Of a stretch of DNA of 64,000 nucleotides, positions 1-8,292 are shown piece by piece. The DNA is from an uncultured Pelagibacteraceae bacterium (lineage in GTDB: Bacteria > Pseudomonadota > Alphaproteobacteria > Pelagibacterales > Pelagibacteraceae): contig CABYJU010000004.1 in assembly GCA_902519325.1 (NCBI GenBank), positions 1-64,000 on the forward strand. Reading direction: 5' to 3'. Position numbers and translations under genes: made by a program. Each line of letters opens with the position of its first letter. Position 1 is the first letter of the stretch. Below the pieces are notes generated by a model that did no database searches, was not told the origin of the DNA, and worked only from the letters and a program-made list of their open reading frames with translations.

Positions 1-104
1 GATCGCTTTTGAATTTTGCTATAAACTAAGACTGAATTATTTGTTCTATAAAATTGTCTAAAAGATGCATCTCCTGATAATTTTTTAAATTTTTTCAAAT
101 TCAT
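1..104 (-). CDS. COG3178-type phosphotransferase, N-terminal fragment (runs off the window)
   Basis: Reading the minus strand from an ATG at 102-104 gives an open frame of 34 codons that continues beyond base 1. The peptide contains LSGDASFRQFYR, which matches the start of the aminoglycoside-phosphotransferase-like family (COG3178; AmgK, the anomeric MurNAc/GlcNAc kinase of cell-wall recycling, belongs here). In alphaproteobacteria this gene directly follows tsaE, as it does here. The start lies inside the 3' end of tsaE with a 20-base overlap. Only the N-terminal lobe is visible, so the substrate cannot be judged. The family assignment rests on one conserved motif plus synteny. Confidence 0.75.
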   Translation of the reverse strand, partial: MNLKKFKKLSGDASFRQFYRTNNSVLVYSKIQKR

Positions 105-567
105 TAAAATCAAAATTAATATTATTAGATATAATTAAGTGCCTATTTTCAAGCTTTTCATCATATTCAAATTTTAATGTAAATGTACTTTCTATATTTT
201 GACCCAAGATTTCAGGCCATTCAATTAGTCTAGCATAATCTTCTGAGTTTTCGTTAATTCCCAAGTTATTTAATTCTTTTTTATCTTTAATTCTGTAAAG
301 ATCAAAATGTCTAATAATCAAAGAATTAATCTCATATTCATTTATAATATTAAAAGTTGGACTAGGTATTTCTGTTTTTTCTAAACCATTTTTTGTTTGA
401 AGATAATTAATTAGATACCTAATAAATGTAGTCTTACCAACTCCGATGTTTCCATAAAATAGCAAAGTTGTATTTTTGCTAACTTTACTTGCAATTTTTT
501 CAGCAATTTTTTGTGTGATAATTTCTTTTGAAATATCTATTTTGCTACTTTTAGTAGCGATAGGCAT
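85..567 (-). CDS. tsaE: tRNA threonylcarbamoyladenosine biosynthesis ATPase TsaE
   Basis: This 160-residue protein is the ATPase partner of TsaB and TsaD in making the t6A37 modification of ANN-decoding tRNAs in the cytoplasm. A Walker A motif GNIGVGKTT is visible at residues 39-47, and the conserved IEWPE segment lies near residues 115-119. The length is typical for the family. The ATG at 565-567 lies inside the 3' end of ahcY, giving a 17-base overlap, and its own 3' end overlaps the next gene by 20 bases. This suggests translational coupling in an ahcY-tsaE-phosphotransferase operon. The call is firm. Confidence 0.95.
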   Translation of the reverse strand: MPIATKSSKIDISKEIITQKIAEKIASKVSKNTTLLFYGNIGVGKTTFIRYLINYLQTKNGLEKTEIPSPTFNIINEYEINSLIIRHFDLYRIKDKKELNNLGINENSEDYARLIEWPEILGQNIESTFTLKFEYDEKLENRHLIISNNINFDFNEFEKI

Positions 568-1837
568 CTGGTTTATAAGGTCCTTCTGGTGTTACACTTA
601 TATATTTTGCTTGATCATCTGATAATTTGGTTAATTTAGCTCCAACTTTTTCTAAATGTAGTCTGGCCACTTTCTCATCTAAATGTTTAGGTAAAACATA
701 AACTTTTTTCTCATATTTATCTGAGTTATTCCATAATTCTATCTGAGCTGTTACTTGATTTGTAAAAGAAGCACTCATTACAAAACTTGGGTGTCCTGTT
801 GCACATCCAAGATTAACCAATCTACCTTCTGCTAATAAAATAATTCTTTTACCATCTGGCAATGTAATTTCGTGAACCTGTGGTTTTATTTCATCCCATT
901 TATAATTTTTAAGAGCGTCTACTTGGATCTCATTATCAAAGTGACCGATATTGCATAGAATTGCTCTATCTTTCATTTCTCTCATATGATCAGCTGTCAC
1001 AATATCTTTATTTCCTGTTGCAGTAACAACAATGTCAGCTTCTTTTATCATCTCATCCATTAAGACTACTTCATAACCTTCCATTGCAGCTTGGAGAGCA
1101 CAAATTGGATCTGTTTCTGTAACCATAACTCTTGCACCGCTTTGACGAAGAGAAGCAGCGCTTCCCTTTCCAACATCTCCAAATCCAGCTACAATAGCTA
1201 CCTTACCAGACATCATCACGTCAGTGGCTCTTTTAATTCCATCAACTAAGCTTTCTCTGCAACCATATAAATTATCGAACTTAGATTTTGTTACTGAATC
1301 ATTAACATTTATTGCAGGAACAAGTAAATTGCCTTCACTTTCCATTTTTTTTAATGCTAAAACTCCTGTAGTTGTCTCTTCTGATAAACCTTTAACATCA
1401 TTTAATAATTCTTTATAATCTTTGTGCATCAATGCTGTAAGATCGCCACCATCATCAAGTATCATATTTGGTTTCCAGCCATCTTTTCCTTCAATAGTCT
1501 GCTTTACACACCACCAATATTCTTCTTCTGTTTCGCCTTTCCAAGCAAATACAGGAATTCCAGCTTTTGCAATTGCTGCTGCTGCATGGTCTTGTGTCGA
1601 AAAAATATTACATGAGGACCATCTTACTTCTGCTCCTAACTCGACTAAAGTTTCTATTAAGACAGCTGTTTGTATTGTCATGTGTAAACAACCAACAATC
1701 CGAGCTCCATTTAAAGGTTTTTTACCCTTATATTCCTCTCTAAGAGCCATTAATCCTGGCATTTCAGTTTCAGCCAGTGAAATTTCTTTTCTTCCAAATT
1801 CCGCTTGGGATATATCTTTTACTTTAAAATCTTCCAT
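551..1837 (-). CDS. ahcY: Adenosylhomocysteinase (S-adenosylhomocysteine hydrolase)
   Basis: AhcY reversibly hydrolyses S-adenosylhomocysteine to homocysteine and adenosine, clearing the product of SAM-dependent methylation. The 428-residue protein carries the NAD-binding loop GFGDVGKG at residues 218-225, the active-site segment [13 protein letters not shown] near 177-189, and the typical C-terminal YKPDAYRY. It has the compact size seen in animals and lacks the insert of about 40 residues found in many bacterial enzymes. The 44-base gap to chvG leaves no room for a standard SAH riboswitch, and none is visible. Its place downstream of chvI-chvG is the ancestral alphaproteobacterial order, but the PTS genes that usually lie between are absent. 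Confidence 0.98.
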   Translation of the reverse strand: MEDFKVKDISQAEFGRKEISLAETEMPGLMALREEYKGKKPLNGARIVGCLHMTIQTAVLIETLVELGAEVRWSSCNIFSTQDHAAAAIAKAGIPVFAWKGETEEEYWWCVKQTIEGKDGWKPNMILDDGGDLTALMHKDYKELLNDVKGLSEETTTGVLALKKMESEGNLLVPAINVNDSVTKSKFDNLYGCRESLVDGIKRATDVMMSGKVAIVAGFGDVGKGSAASLRQSGARVMVTETDPICALQAAMEGYEVVLMDEMIKEADIVVTATGNKDIVTADHMREMKDRAILCNIGHFDNEIQVDALKNYKWDEIKPQVHEITLPDGKRIILLAEGRLVNLGCATGHPSFVMSASFTNQVTAQIELWNNSDKYEKKVYVLPKHLDEKVARLHLEKVGAKLTKLSDDQAKYISVTPEGPYKPDAYRY

Positions 1838-1881
1838 AGAAAGAGGCTTTTAACAATTTCACTTAATATATCAACAAAGAT

Positions 1882-3414
1882 TTACGCTTCTGGGAAAATT
1901 ATTTCAATTCTTGCCCCTTTATCTTTATTATTAGATGCGTTGATTTCACCACCATGAATTTCAACTAAATTTTTGACAATATTTAATCCCAAACCTGAAT
2001 GTTCTCCAAAGTTTTCAGGTCTATTACTATAAAATCTATTAAATATCTTATTTGTATCCTTTTCACTAAATCCAGATCCCTGATCAACGACAACTAATTT
2101 AATTTTGTCATTTTTGTCTTTTGATATTTCGACGGTAATTTCTTGATTATTTTCACTAAAAGAAATTGAGTTTTCTAATAAGTTTGCAATAATTTGTTCA
2201 ATTCTATTTTCTATCCCTAAGATACTATAATTTTTAATTCCATTAGATTTCAATTTAATTCCAATCGATTTTTTTGTTTCATAAATACTGTTAAAATCGT
2301 CAACAACAGATTGGGCAATCTCTTTTAAATTTAATTTTTGCATTTTCTCAGAGGAAATTGCAGCCTCATCTCTTAGCATTTGAGAGTAATCAGTTATTAA
2401 TCTTTCAATTCTCTCTACGTCATGTGATACAATATTAATTAATTTGTTTCTTTGAGATTTATCATTTGTTTCAGAAATTATCTCAGAGGCACTTTTTAGA
2501 GATGCTAAAGGATTTCTGATTTCATGCAAAAGATCTGTTGAATAATTTTCTGCTGTAGTAATTCTTTTGTTTAATTCATTAGTCATTTCATCAAGAGAAT
2601 TTGATAGTTTTCCCAATTCGTCATTTCTTTTTTTTATATTTCCAATATTGGTCTTTTCCTTACTTTTGTTTTTTATAATATTTGTATATTGAACCAAATT
2701 TTTAATTGGTTTTAAGAAGTATCTATTTAATACATATGAAAAAATTAAAATTACTAATGCGACAAGCAAAGCAGTTCTGATTATAAAATTTCTTCTTTCA
2801 TCTATTGCAACCTTTATTTCATTGGCATTTTCAGTAATAGCTAAATAGCCTATTGTTTTGTTTTCACTGACTACATTTTTAACAGTTACTAATAAAAATT
2901 GATCATAGTTTTCTTTAGAGTAAGTTAACGGTTTTCCATAATCTGATGAATATGAGTACTTTTTTAAATCTTCAAATATTTCTTTACTTTCAAAGCTTTT
3001 ATTACTCTCTTCCAAATTCTTATTTTGAATACTTTGATTATTTAAGTCACTCATTTCAATTATGTTTAGACTTCTTGAGAAAGCATTTGGATCTAAGTCT
3101 AATGTATCGGTATCTCCTAATAGATTAAATTCACTATCAAATATCTGCACTCTATCTATACTTTGAAATAAAAATTTAGTGGAAAACAGAAACTCTCTAA
3201 TATCTTCAGATGAGAAATTTATTTTTAAACGATCAATATTTTCTGTTGTATTATCAATAATTTTTATGTGCGAGGCAGTTTTATTTTTAATGAGCGTAGG
3301 TTTTACAGTGTTAAGGTAAAATAATGTTAATACACCTATCACTAAAAAAACAATAAAGTTGATTACTAAGAATTTTTTTAAAATAGATTGATTATTAGAT
3401 TTTGAAGCAGCCAT
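1882..3414 (-). CDS. chvG: Sensor histidine kinase, ChvG-type
   Basis: This 510-residue inner-membrane histidine kinase is predicted to sense envelope or periplasmic conditions and phosphorylate the ChvI regulator encoded just upstream. A first membrane segment lies at about residues 15-34, a periplasmic domain at 35-210, a second membrane segment at 211-231, then a HAMP linker. The phosphoacceptor box LLHEIRNPL places the histidine at H297. The ATPase shows the N box around N411-N415, the G1 box DQGSG at 444-448, and the G2 box GLGLN at 474-478. Its ATG shares one base with the chvI stop, so the two are translationally coupled. The ChvG name is supported mainly by the clear ChvI identity of its partner and by the neighbouring ahcY-tsaE. 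Confidence 0.88.
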   Translation of the reverse strand: MAASKSNNQSILKKFLVINFIVFLVIGVLTLFYLNTVKPTLIKNKTASHIKIIDNTTENIDRLKINFSSEDIREFLFSTKFLFQSIDRVQIFDSEFNLLGDTDTLDLDPNAFSRSLNIIEMSDLNNQSIQNKNLEESNKSFESKEIFEDLKKYSYSSDYGKPLTYSKENYDQFLLVTVKNVVSENKTIGYLAITENANEIKVAIDERRNFIIRTALLVALVILIFSYVLNRYFLKPIKNLVQYTNIIKNKSKEKTNIGNIKKRNDELGKLSNSLDEMTNELNKRITTAENYSTDLLHEIRNPLASLKSASEIISETNDKSQRNKLINIVSHDVERIERLITDYSQMLRDEAAISSEKMQKLNLKEIAQSVVDDFNSIYETKKSIGIKLKSNGIKNYSILGIENRIEQIIANLLENSISFSENNQEITVEISKDKNDKIKLVVVDQGSGFSEKDTNKIFNRFYSNRPENFGEHSGLGLNIVKNLVEIHGGEINASNNKDKGARIEIIFPEA

Positions 3415-4112
3415 TATTTAACATTCCAACGATAACCACTACCATATCTGGTCTCTATCGCTGAAAAGTTATTATCTACTTTTTTAAACTTTTTTCTAAT
3501 CCTTTTTACATGACTATCTATTGTTCTATCTTCAATATCTGTGTCTTCTCTATAAGCAACATCCATTAATTGAGATCTTTCTTTAATAATTCCAGGTCTT
3601 TTTGCTAATTCCTTTACAATTAAGAATTCTGTTGTTGTTAATTTATCTGGTAATTGCTTGCCATCCCATTCACACTCTAGCTGTGAAGGGTCAAGTTTTA
3701 ATTTTCCATGTGAAATTATATTTCTATTATCCTCTAAATTATTATCTTTTTTTCTAAGTTGGACACGAATTCTTTCAATAAGAACTTTAGTTGAAAAGCC
3801 ACCTGATTTTTTTACAAAATCATCAGCCCCTAGTTTTAGTCCTAAGAGCTCATCCACCTCTTCATCTTTTGAAGTTAAAAAGATAACGGGCATAGATGTT
3901 TTTTTTCTTAATTTTTTTAACAATTCTTCTCCATCCATTCTTGGCATTTTAATATCTATAACTGCAAGGTCTGGGGGATTTCTTGACAAACCTATTAAGG
4001 CACTTTCTCCATCTAAATAAGTTTGAATATTAAAACCCTCTTTCTCTAGAGCAATACTTAAACTAGTTAATATATTTCTATCATCATCAACAAGGGCAAT
4101 TGTTTGTTTCAT
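3414..4112 (-). CDS. chvI: OmpR-family response regulator, ChvI-type
   Basis: This 232-residue regulator has an N-terminal receiver domain (about 1-120) and a C-terminal winged-helix DNA-binding domain (about 130-232, ending RYGSGYRWNVK). The acidic pocket D9-D11 and the phosphoacceptor D53 in VIDIKMPRMDG are intact. Long stretches agree, from memory, with rhizobial ChvI (for example FLTSKDEEVDEL and EDRTIDSHVKRIRKKFK). One oddity is that the usual KPF motif after the conserved lysine is replaced: the sequence reads DDFVKKSGGFSTK, with the cis-proline missing and two extra residues. Orthologues act in an acid/envelope-stress circuit in rhizobia; its targets in SAR11 cannot be inferred here. 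Confidence 0.92.
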   Translation of the reverse strand: MKQTIALVDDDRNILTSLSIALEKEGFNIQTYLDGESALIGLSRNPPDLAVIDIKMPRMDGEELLKKLRKKTSMPVIFLTSKDEEVDELLGLKLGADDFVKKSGGFSTKVLIERIRVQLRKKDNNLEDNRNIISHGKLKLDPSQLECEWDGKQLPDKLTTTEFLIVKELAKRPGIIKERSQLMDVAYREDTDIEDRTIDSHVKRIRKKFKKVDNNFSAIETRYGSGYRWNVK

Positions 4113-4123
4113 GTTTAACTATA

Positions 4124-4152
4124 AAAATACTAAAATGTTTAAAATTGGGCAA
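4124..4152 (-). promoter_or_regulatory. Candidate promoter for chvI-chvG
   Basis: On the minus strand TTGCCC (4147-4152) is followed after 17 bases by TATTTT (4124-4129). Transcription would begin only about five bases before the chvI ATG, giving an almost leaderless mRNA. In such AT-rich DNA a -10-like hexamer is weak evidence. Confidence 0.3.
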
Positions 4153-4163
4153 TTAAATGTTTA

Positions 4164-6929
4164 TTAATGAAGCTCTCCCCAGTTATCACCTATGTTTACA
4201 TCTACCGATAATGGTATTGAAAATGAATGCAAATCACTATCTCTCACACTTGTCATAATATCTTTAATCTTTTTAGAAGCAGATTTAGTACCATTATCAA
4301 TTACCTCAAAAATCAATTCATCGTGAATTTGAAGCAACATATTAAATTCATTTGTTTTTTTAGTATCTAGCTCATCATTGATTCTAATCATAGCAAGTCG
4401 CATTATTTCTGATGCAGATCCTTGGATAGGTGCATTTATAGCTGCCCTTTCTTGAAAATTTCTAACATTAAAATTTTTGTCATTGATTCCTGGAATATGA
4501 GTTTTTCGACCAAAAATATTTCTTACATATCCACTTTTTCTACAGAATTTAATTGTGTTATTCATGTATTCTTTAATTTCTGGAAATTTAATAAAATATG
4601 AATTTAGAAATTCTTCGGCTTCATTGTTTGATACACCAATTTGTTTGGCCAAACCATATTGAGATATTCCATAAATTATTCCAAAATTAATAGCTTTCGC
4701 TTTTCTCCTCATATCAGCATCAATTTTTTTTATGTCTGCACCAAAAACCTGGCTAGCGGTTAATGAGTGAATATCCTCATTATTTTTAAAAGCTTTTTTT
4801 AGTTCTTTTACATCAGCTAGATCAGCCAAAATTCTCATTTCGATCTGATTATAATCTGCTGATATAAGTTTTTTATTTTTTTCTGATATGAAGGCTTTAC
4901 GAATATCTTTGCCCTCCTCAGTTTTAATAGGAATATTTTGTAAATTTGGATCACTAGATGCAAGTCTACCTGTTGTAGTTGCTGCTAACAGAAAAGATGT
5001 ATGCACTCTTTTTGTATTGGGATTTAAATGCTCTGGCAAAGAATCTGAATATGTGTTTTTCAATTTACTAGATTGCCTCCATTCTAAAACCAATTTAGGA
5101 AATTCATTCCCTTTGTAAGCTAAATCCTCTAGAACTGCTGCACCAGTTGCAAAACTACCTTTTTTAGTCTTTTTTAGTGATGCAATTTTGAGGTCATTAT
5201 ACATTATTTCACCCAACTGTTTAGTCGATGCAATATTAAATTTTTTTTTTGAAATTTTAAAAATTTGTTTTTCTAAATTTTGAAGTTTTTTTTCAAACTT
5301 AACGGATAATTTTTTAAGAAAATTATTATCCAATTTTATGCCATTGATTTCCATTGATGCTAAAATTTTAATTAAAGGTTTTTCGAAAATTTCATAAATA
5401 TTTAGTAATTTTTCTGATTTAAGCGATTTCAAAAATATTTTATATAAACGGTAAGTTATATCAGCATCTTCTGCTGCATAATCTTTTGCAATATTTAACT
5501 CTACTTGACTAAATTTAATTTCTTTTTTTCCAGATCCAACAAGATCTTTATATTTAATTGTTTTGTGACCAAGATGAATATCTGAAAGGGTATCCATATT
5601 ATGTCTATTTTTCCCAGCATCTAAAACGTATGACATCAACATTGTATCTTCCATGCTTTGAATATCTATATCCCTTTTGCGAAATATTATGTAATCGAAT
5701 TTAATATTTTGCCCAATTTTTTTTAAACTTTTATCCTCTAAATATGGTTTTAAAATTCTCAAAACATCTTTTTCATTTAGATTATTTTTATCAATATGAC
5801 CTGTAGGAATGTAACAAGCTTTACCTATTTTGCTAGAAATTGAGATACCAACTAAATTTGCCTGATGTGGGTCAAGAGAGTCTGTTTCAGTATCTATAGA
5901 AAATTCACCAGCTTCTTCGGCTTCTTGCATCCAATCTTTTATTTCAGATAAATTTTTTATCAAAAAATATTTATCTTTTGATATTTTAGATGTTTCTTTT
6001 TTGACTTCTATTTCATCACTAAATTTGGATTGACCATACGTCGAAATTGCCGAACTCAATAACCTATTAAATTCCATCTCTCTCAAAAAATTGTATAACT
6101 TGTCTACGTCTACTTTTTTTAGAACAAAGTCAGTTAATTTGTCTTTCACCGGAACATCATTTTTTAATGTGACCAGTTTTTTACTTACCAAAGCCTTATC
6201 TTTATTTTCTAAAAGTGTTTCTCTTCTTTTATTTTGTTTTATTTTATTTGCGTTTTTGAGAAGGTTTTCTAAATTTCCATATTCCTTAATTAATTCTGCT
6301 GCTGTTTTTACACCAATACCTGGAACGCCAGGTACATTGTCTGTACTATCCCCTGCTAGTGATTGAACATCAATTACTTTATCCGGACCAACCCCAAATT
6401 TATTGATTACATCGTCATTAGATATAAACTTATTCTTCATTGGATCGTATATACGAACCTTTTTTTTGAAAAGTTGCATTAAATCTTTGTCAGATGATAC
6501 AATTGTAACCTTTGCACCTTCGTCTAATATTTGGTCTACATAGGTGGCTATCAAATCATCAGCCTCGTAATTTAACATTTCTATAGAGGGTAAATTGAAT
6601 GCTAATACTGACTTTCTAATATAATCGAATTGTGGAATTAGATCATCGGGAGCATCAGACCTATTTCCTTTATAATCTGAATATATTTCGTTTCGAAAAT
6701 TCTTTCTTGCAGAGTCAAAGATTACTGCAAAATGAGTTGGTTTTTCTAAATTTTCGCTAGATTTAGAGTCCTCTAATAATTTAAACAGCATGTTACAAAA
6801 TCCACTTACTGCTCCCACTGGCAGACCATCACTTTTTCGTGTTAATGGTGGCAATGCATAATAGGCTCTAAATATGTATCCGGACCCATCAATAAGATAG
6901 AAATGATCTGTTTTTTTAATTTTACCCAT
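4164..6929 (-). CDS. polA: DNA polymerase I
   Basis: PolA fills gaps and removes RNA primers during replication and repair. The 921-residue protein has all three domains. The 5' nuclease is at about 1-300, with YEADDLI, SSDKDL and GDSTDNVPGVPGIG. The 3'-5' proofreading domain is at about 325-520, with DTET at 346-349, IGQNIKFD and YAAEDADITY, so proofreading residues look intact (unlike some bacterial PolA proteins). The polymerase domain is at about 560-921, with the DYNQIEMR, RRKAKAINFGIIYG and HDELIFEV motifs. The gene has its own good promoter in the intergenic region shared with the divergent bioY, and lies 51 bases upstream of chvI on the same strand. Confidence 0.98.
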   Translation of the reverse strand: MGKIKKTDHFYLIDGSGYIFRAYYALPPLTRKSDGLPVGAVSGFCNMLFKLLEDSKSSENLEKPTHFAVIFDSARKNFRNEIYSDYKGNRSDAPDDLIPQFDYIRKSVLAFNLPSIEMLNYEADDLIATYVDQILDEGAKVTIVSSDKDLMQLFKKKVRIYDPMKNKFISNDDVINKFGVGPDKVIDVQSLAGDSTDNVPGVPGIGVKTAAELIKEYGNLENLLKNANKIKQNKRRETLLENKDKALVSKKLVTLKNDVPVKDKLTDFVLKKVDVDKLYNFLREMEFNRLLSSAISTYGQSKFSDEIEVKKETSKISKDKYFLIKNLSEIKDWMQEAEEAGEFSIDTETDSLDPHQANLVGISISSKIGKACYIPTGHIDKNNLNEKDVLRILKPYLEDKSLKKIGQNIKFDYIIFRKRDIDIQSMEDTMLMSYVLDAGKNRHNMDTLSDIHLGHKTIKYKDLVGSGKKEIKFSQVELNIAKDYAAEDADITYRLYKIFLKSLKSEKLLNIYEIFEKPLIKILASMEINGIKLDNNFLKKLSVKFEKKLQNLEKQIFKISKKKFNIASTKQLGEIMYNDLKIASLKKTKKGSFATGAAVLEDLAYKGNEFPKLVLEWRQSSKLKNTYSDSLPEHLNPNTKRVHTSFLLAATTTGRLASSDPNLQNIPIKTEEGKDIRKAFISEKNKKLISADYNQIEMRILADLADVKELKKAFKNNEDIHSLTASQVFGADIKKIDADMRRKAKAINFGIIYGISQYGLAKQIGVSNNEAEEFLNSYFIKFPEIKEYMNNTIKFCRKSGYVRNIFGRKTHIPGINDKNFNVRNFQERAAINAPIQGSASEIMRLAMIRINDELDTKKTNEFNMLLQIHDELIFEVIDNGTKSASKKIKDIMTSVRDSDLHSFSIPLSVDVNIGDNWGELH

Positions 6930-6954
6930 AATTTAATTTATAATAAATTGACGT

Positions 6955-6983
6955 ATTATAGTAAGAATAAAACATCCTGTTAA
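6955..6983 (-). promoter_or_regulatory. Promoter for polA
   Basis: On the minus strand TTAACA (plus bases 6978-6983) and a perfect TATAAT (6955-6960) are separated by exactly 17 bases. Transcription would start near 6948, about 19 bases before the polA ATG at 6929. This is the best-formed sigma-70-type promoter in the window. Confidence 0.65.
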
Positions 6984-7029
6984 TAAATATTAGTGGATTA
7001 AACTTTATTAAAATAGTAATTTAAAGCTA

Positions 7030-7581
7030 ATGGAATTAGTAAATTCAATTTCTAATAATAAAATAATTAAAATCGTAATATTTGCATTAATAGGTTCTAT
7101 TTTATTGACAATATCTGCAAAAATTAAAATACCTTTTTATCCAGTTCCTATGACAATGCAAACATTTATAGTTTTGTTTTTAGGAATTTCCTTTGGATAT
7201 AAAGTTGGGGTACTTTCGGTAGTTTTTTATTTGATAGAAGGAATTATTGGATTACCGGTATTTTCTAACTCACCAGAGAAAGGAATAGGATTAGCTTATT
7301 TTGTTGGCCCCACAATGGGATATTTAATAGGTTTTATATTTGCATGTCTGATAGCAGGCATATTTACATACGATAAAAACCATATATTAAATTTTTTAAA
7401 AATTATAATTTCAACATCAGTAATATATATTTTGGGTATTTTGTGGCTTGGAAATTTAATCGGTTGGGATAAACCAATATTAGAATTTGGTGTTTACCCA
7501 TTCCTTTATGCTGAATTATTTAAGATATTATTACTAACAGCTATAGTTAATAAAATTATTAAACTTAGAAAATATATTTAG
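7030..7581 (+). CDS. bioY: Biotin transporter substrate-binding subunit BioY
   Basis: BioY is the membrane-embedded S component that captures biotin for ECF-type uptake. The 183-residue protein has about six hydrophobic segments and the family signature KIPFYPVPMTMQTF near its N-terminus, followed by GLPVFSNSPEKGIG and YFVGPTMGYLIGF. No bioM (ATPase) or bioN genes are adjacent; BioY can work alone in some bacteria or share an ECF module encoded elsewhere. SAR11 members are known biotin auxotrophs, so this is probably a salvage system. It is divergent from polA and its stop codon is two bases from the regA stop on the opposite strand. Confidence 0.93.
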   Translation: MELVNSISNNKIIKIVIFALIGSILLTISAKIKIPFYPVPMTMQTFIVLFLGISFGYKVGVLSVVFYLIEGIIGLPVFSNSPEKGIGLAYFVGPTMGYLIGFIFACLIAGIFTYDKNHILNFLKIIISTSVIYILGILWLGNLIGWDKPILEFGVYPFLYAELFKILLLTAIVNKIIKLRKYI

Positions 7582-7583
7582 AA

Positions 7584-8147
7584 TTACCTTGGGGATCTTT
7601 TTGATAGAATTCTTTGAAGTGTTCTTCGATGCATTTTAAGTCTTCTTGCAGTCTCAGATACATTTCTGTTACATAATTCAAAAACTCTGTGAATATGTTC
7701 CCATTTAACTCTATCAGCGGACATTGGATTTTCTGGTGGAGCAGCTTTTTTATTTGGATCAGCTAAAAGTGCTTTTTCTACGTCATCTGCATCTGCTGGT
7801 TTAGCTAAATAGTCTATTGCACCTTCTTTAATGGCTGCTACTGCAGTTGGTATATTTCCATAACCAGTAAGCATCACTATTCTGCTCTCTGAGTTATTTT
7901 TCTGAATTTCTTTTACAACTTCTAGTCCGTTCCCATCGTTTAGTCTTAAGTCAACAACTGCAAAAGCAGGTTTTTTTGATTTTACAGACTCTATTCCAAT
8001 TTTTACACCCTCTGCTTGTGAAACAGAAAAGCCCTTTTTCTCCATTGCTCGAGCAAGTCTTTCTCTAAAGGGGTTATCATCATCTACTATAAGTAGAGAT
8101 TTATCCTCAAATTCTGTTATTTTTTTTAATACTTCTGTTTCTGGCAT
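7584..8147 (-). CDS. regA: Response regulator RegA/ActR/PrrA family
   Basis: This 187-residue regulator has a receiver domain (about 15-130) with the acidic residues VDDD at 21-24 and phosphoacceptor D66 in VVDLRLNDGNG. A Fis-type helix-turn-helix lies at the C-terminus (about 148-187, NVSETARRLKMHRRTLQRIL). The arrangement is diagnostic of RegA/PrrA, a redox-responsive global regulator in alphaproteobacteria. The membrane sensor kinase RegB and the SenC/PrrC protein, often neighbours, are not in this window. The gene converges on bioY with only two bases between stops, and its start faces the leader of the polyamine operon. Confidence 0.92.
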   Translation of the reverse strand: MPETEVLKKITEFEDKSLLIVDDDNPFRERLARAMEKKGFSVSQAEGVKIGIESVKSKKPAFAVVDLRLNDGNGLEVVKEIQKNNSESRIVMLTGYGNIPTAVAAIKEGAIDYLAKPADADDVEKALLADPNKKAAPPENPMSADRVKWEHIHRVFELCNRNVSETARRLKMHRRTLQRILSKRSPR

Positions 8148-8292
8148 GGGCCTTATATGGAAACATTCTAAATTATTTCAAGGGTACATTTTTACTTTAC
8201 ATTGGCTCATTTTCTGCATAAATGCTCGTTTTATATAAACTTGCATAGCAGTTATGCCGGTTTTTTTTGTTAAATTTTTTTTGGAGCTTTAA
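8148..8292 (+). promoter_or_regulatory. Leader/promoter region of the polyamine operon
   Basis: This 145-base divergent region between regA and the decarboxylase gene is one of the longest gaps in the window. It holds a clear ribosome-binding site GGAG (8283-8286) about eight bases before the ATG, a small hairpin with a T-run (8243-8268), and AT-rich promoter-like sequence such as TTTACA (8196-8201) upstream of CATAAA. Alphaproteobacterial ornithine decarboxylase genes are known to carry the structured 'speF' leader RNA. This region is shorter than that leader as I remember it, so any relation is only a possibility. Confidence 0.4.
8243..8268 (+). terminator. Hairpin plus T-run in the decarboxylase leader (possible attenuator)
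   Basis: GCATA (8243-8247) pairs perfectly with TATGC (8253-8257) around a five-base loop, followed by CGG and eight Ts (8261-8268). The shape is that of a weak intrinsic terminator placed upstream of the first gene of the polyamine operon, so it may act as an attenuator. The stem is only five pairs and three bases separate it from the T-run. Confidence 0.35.

Noticed and set aside
1838-1881. SAH riboswitch upstream of ahcY
   Set aside because: The gap is only 44 bases and shows no recognisable SAH-riboswitch core.
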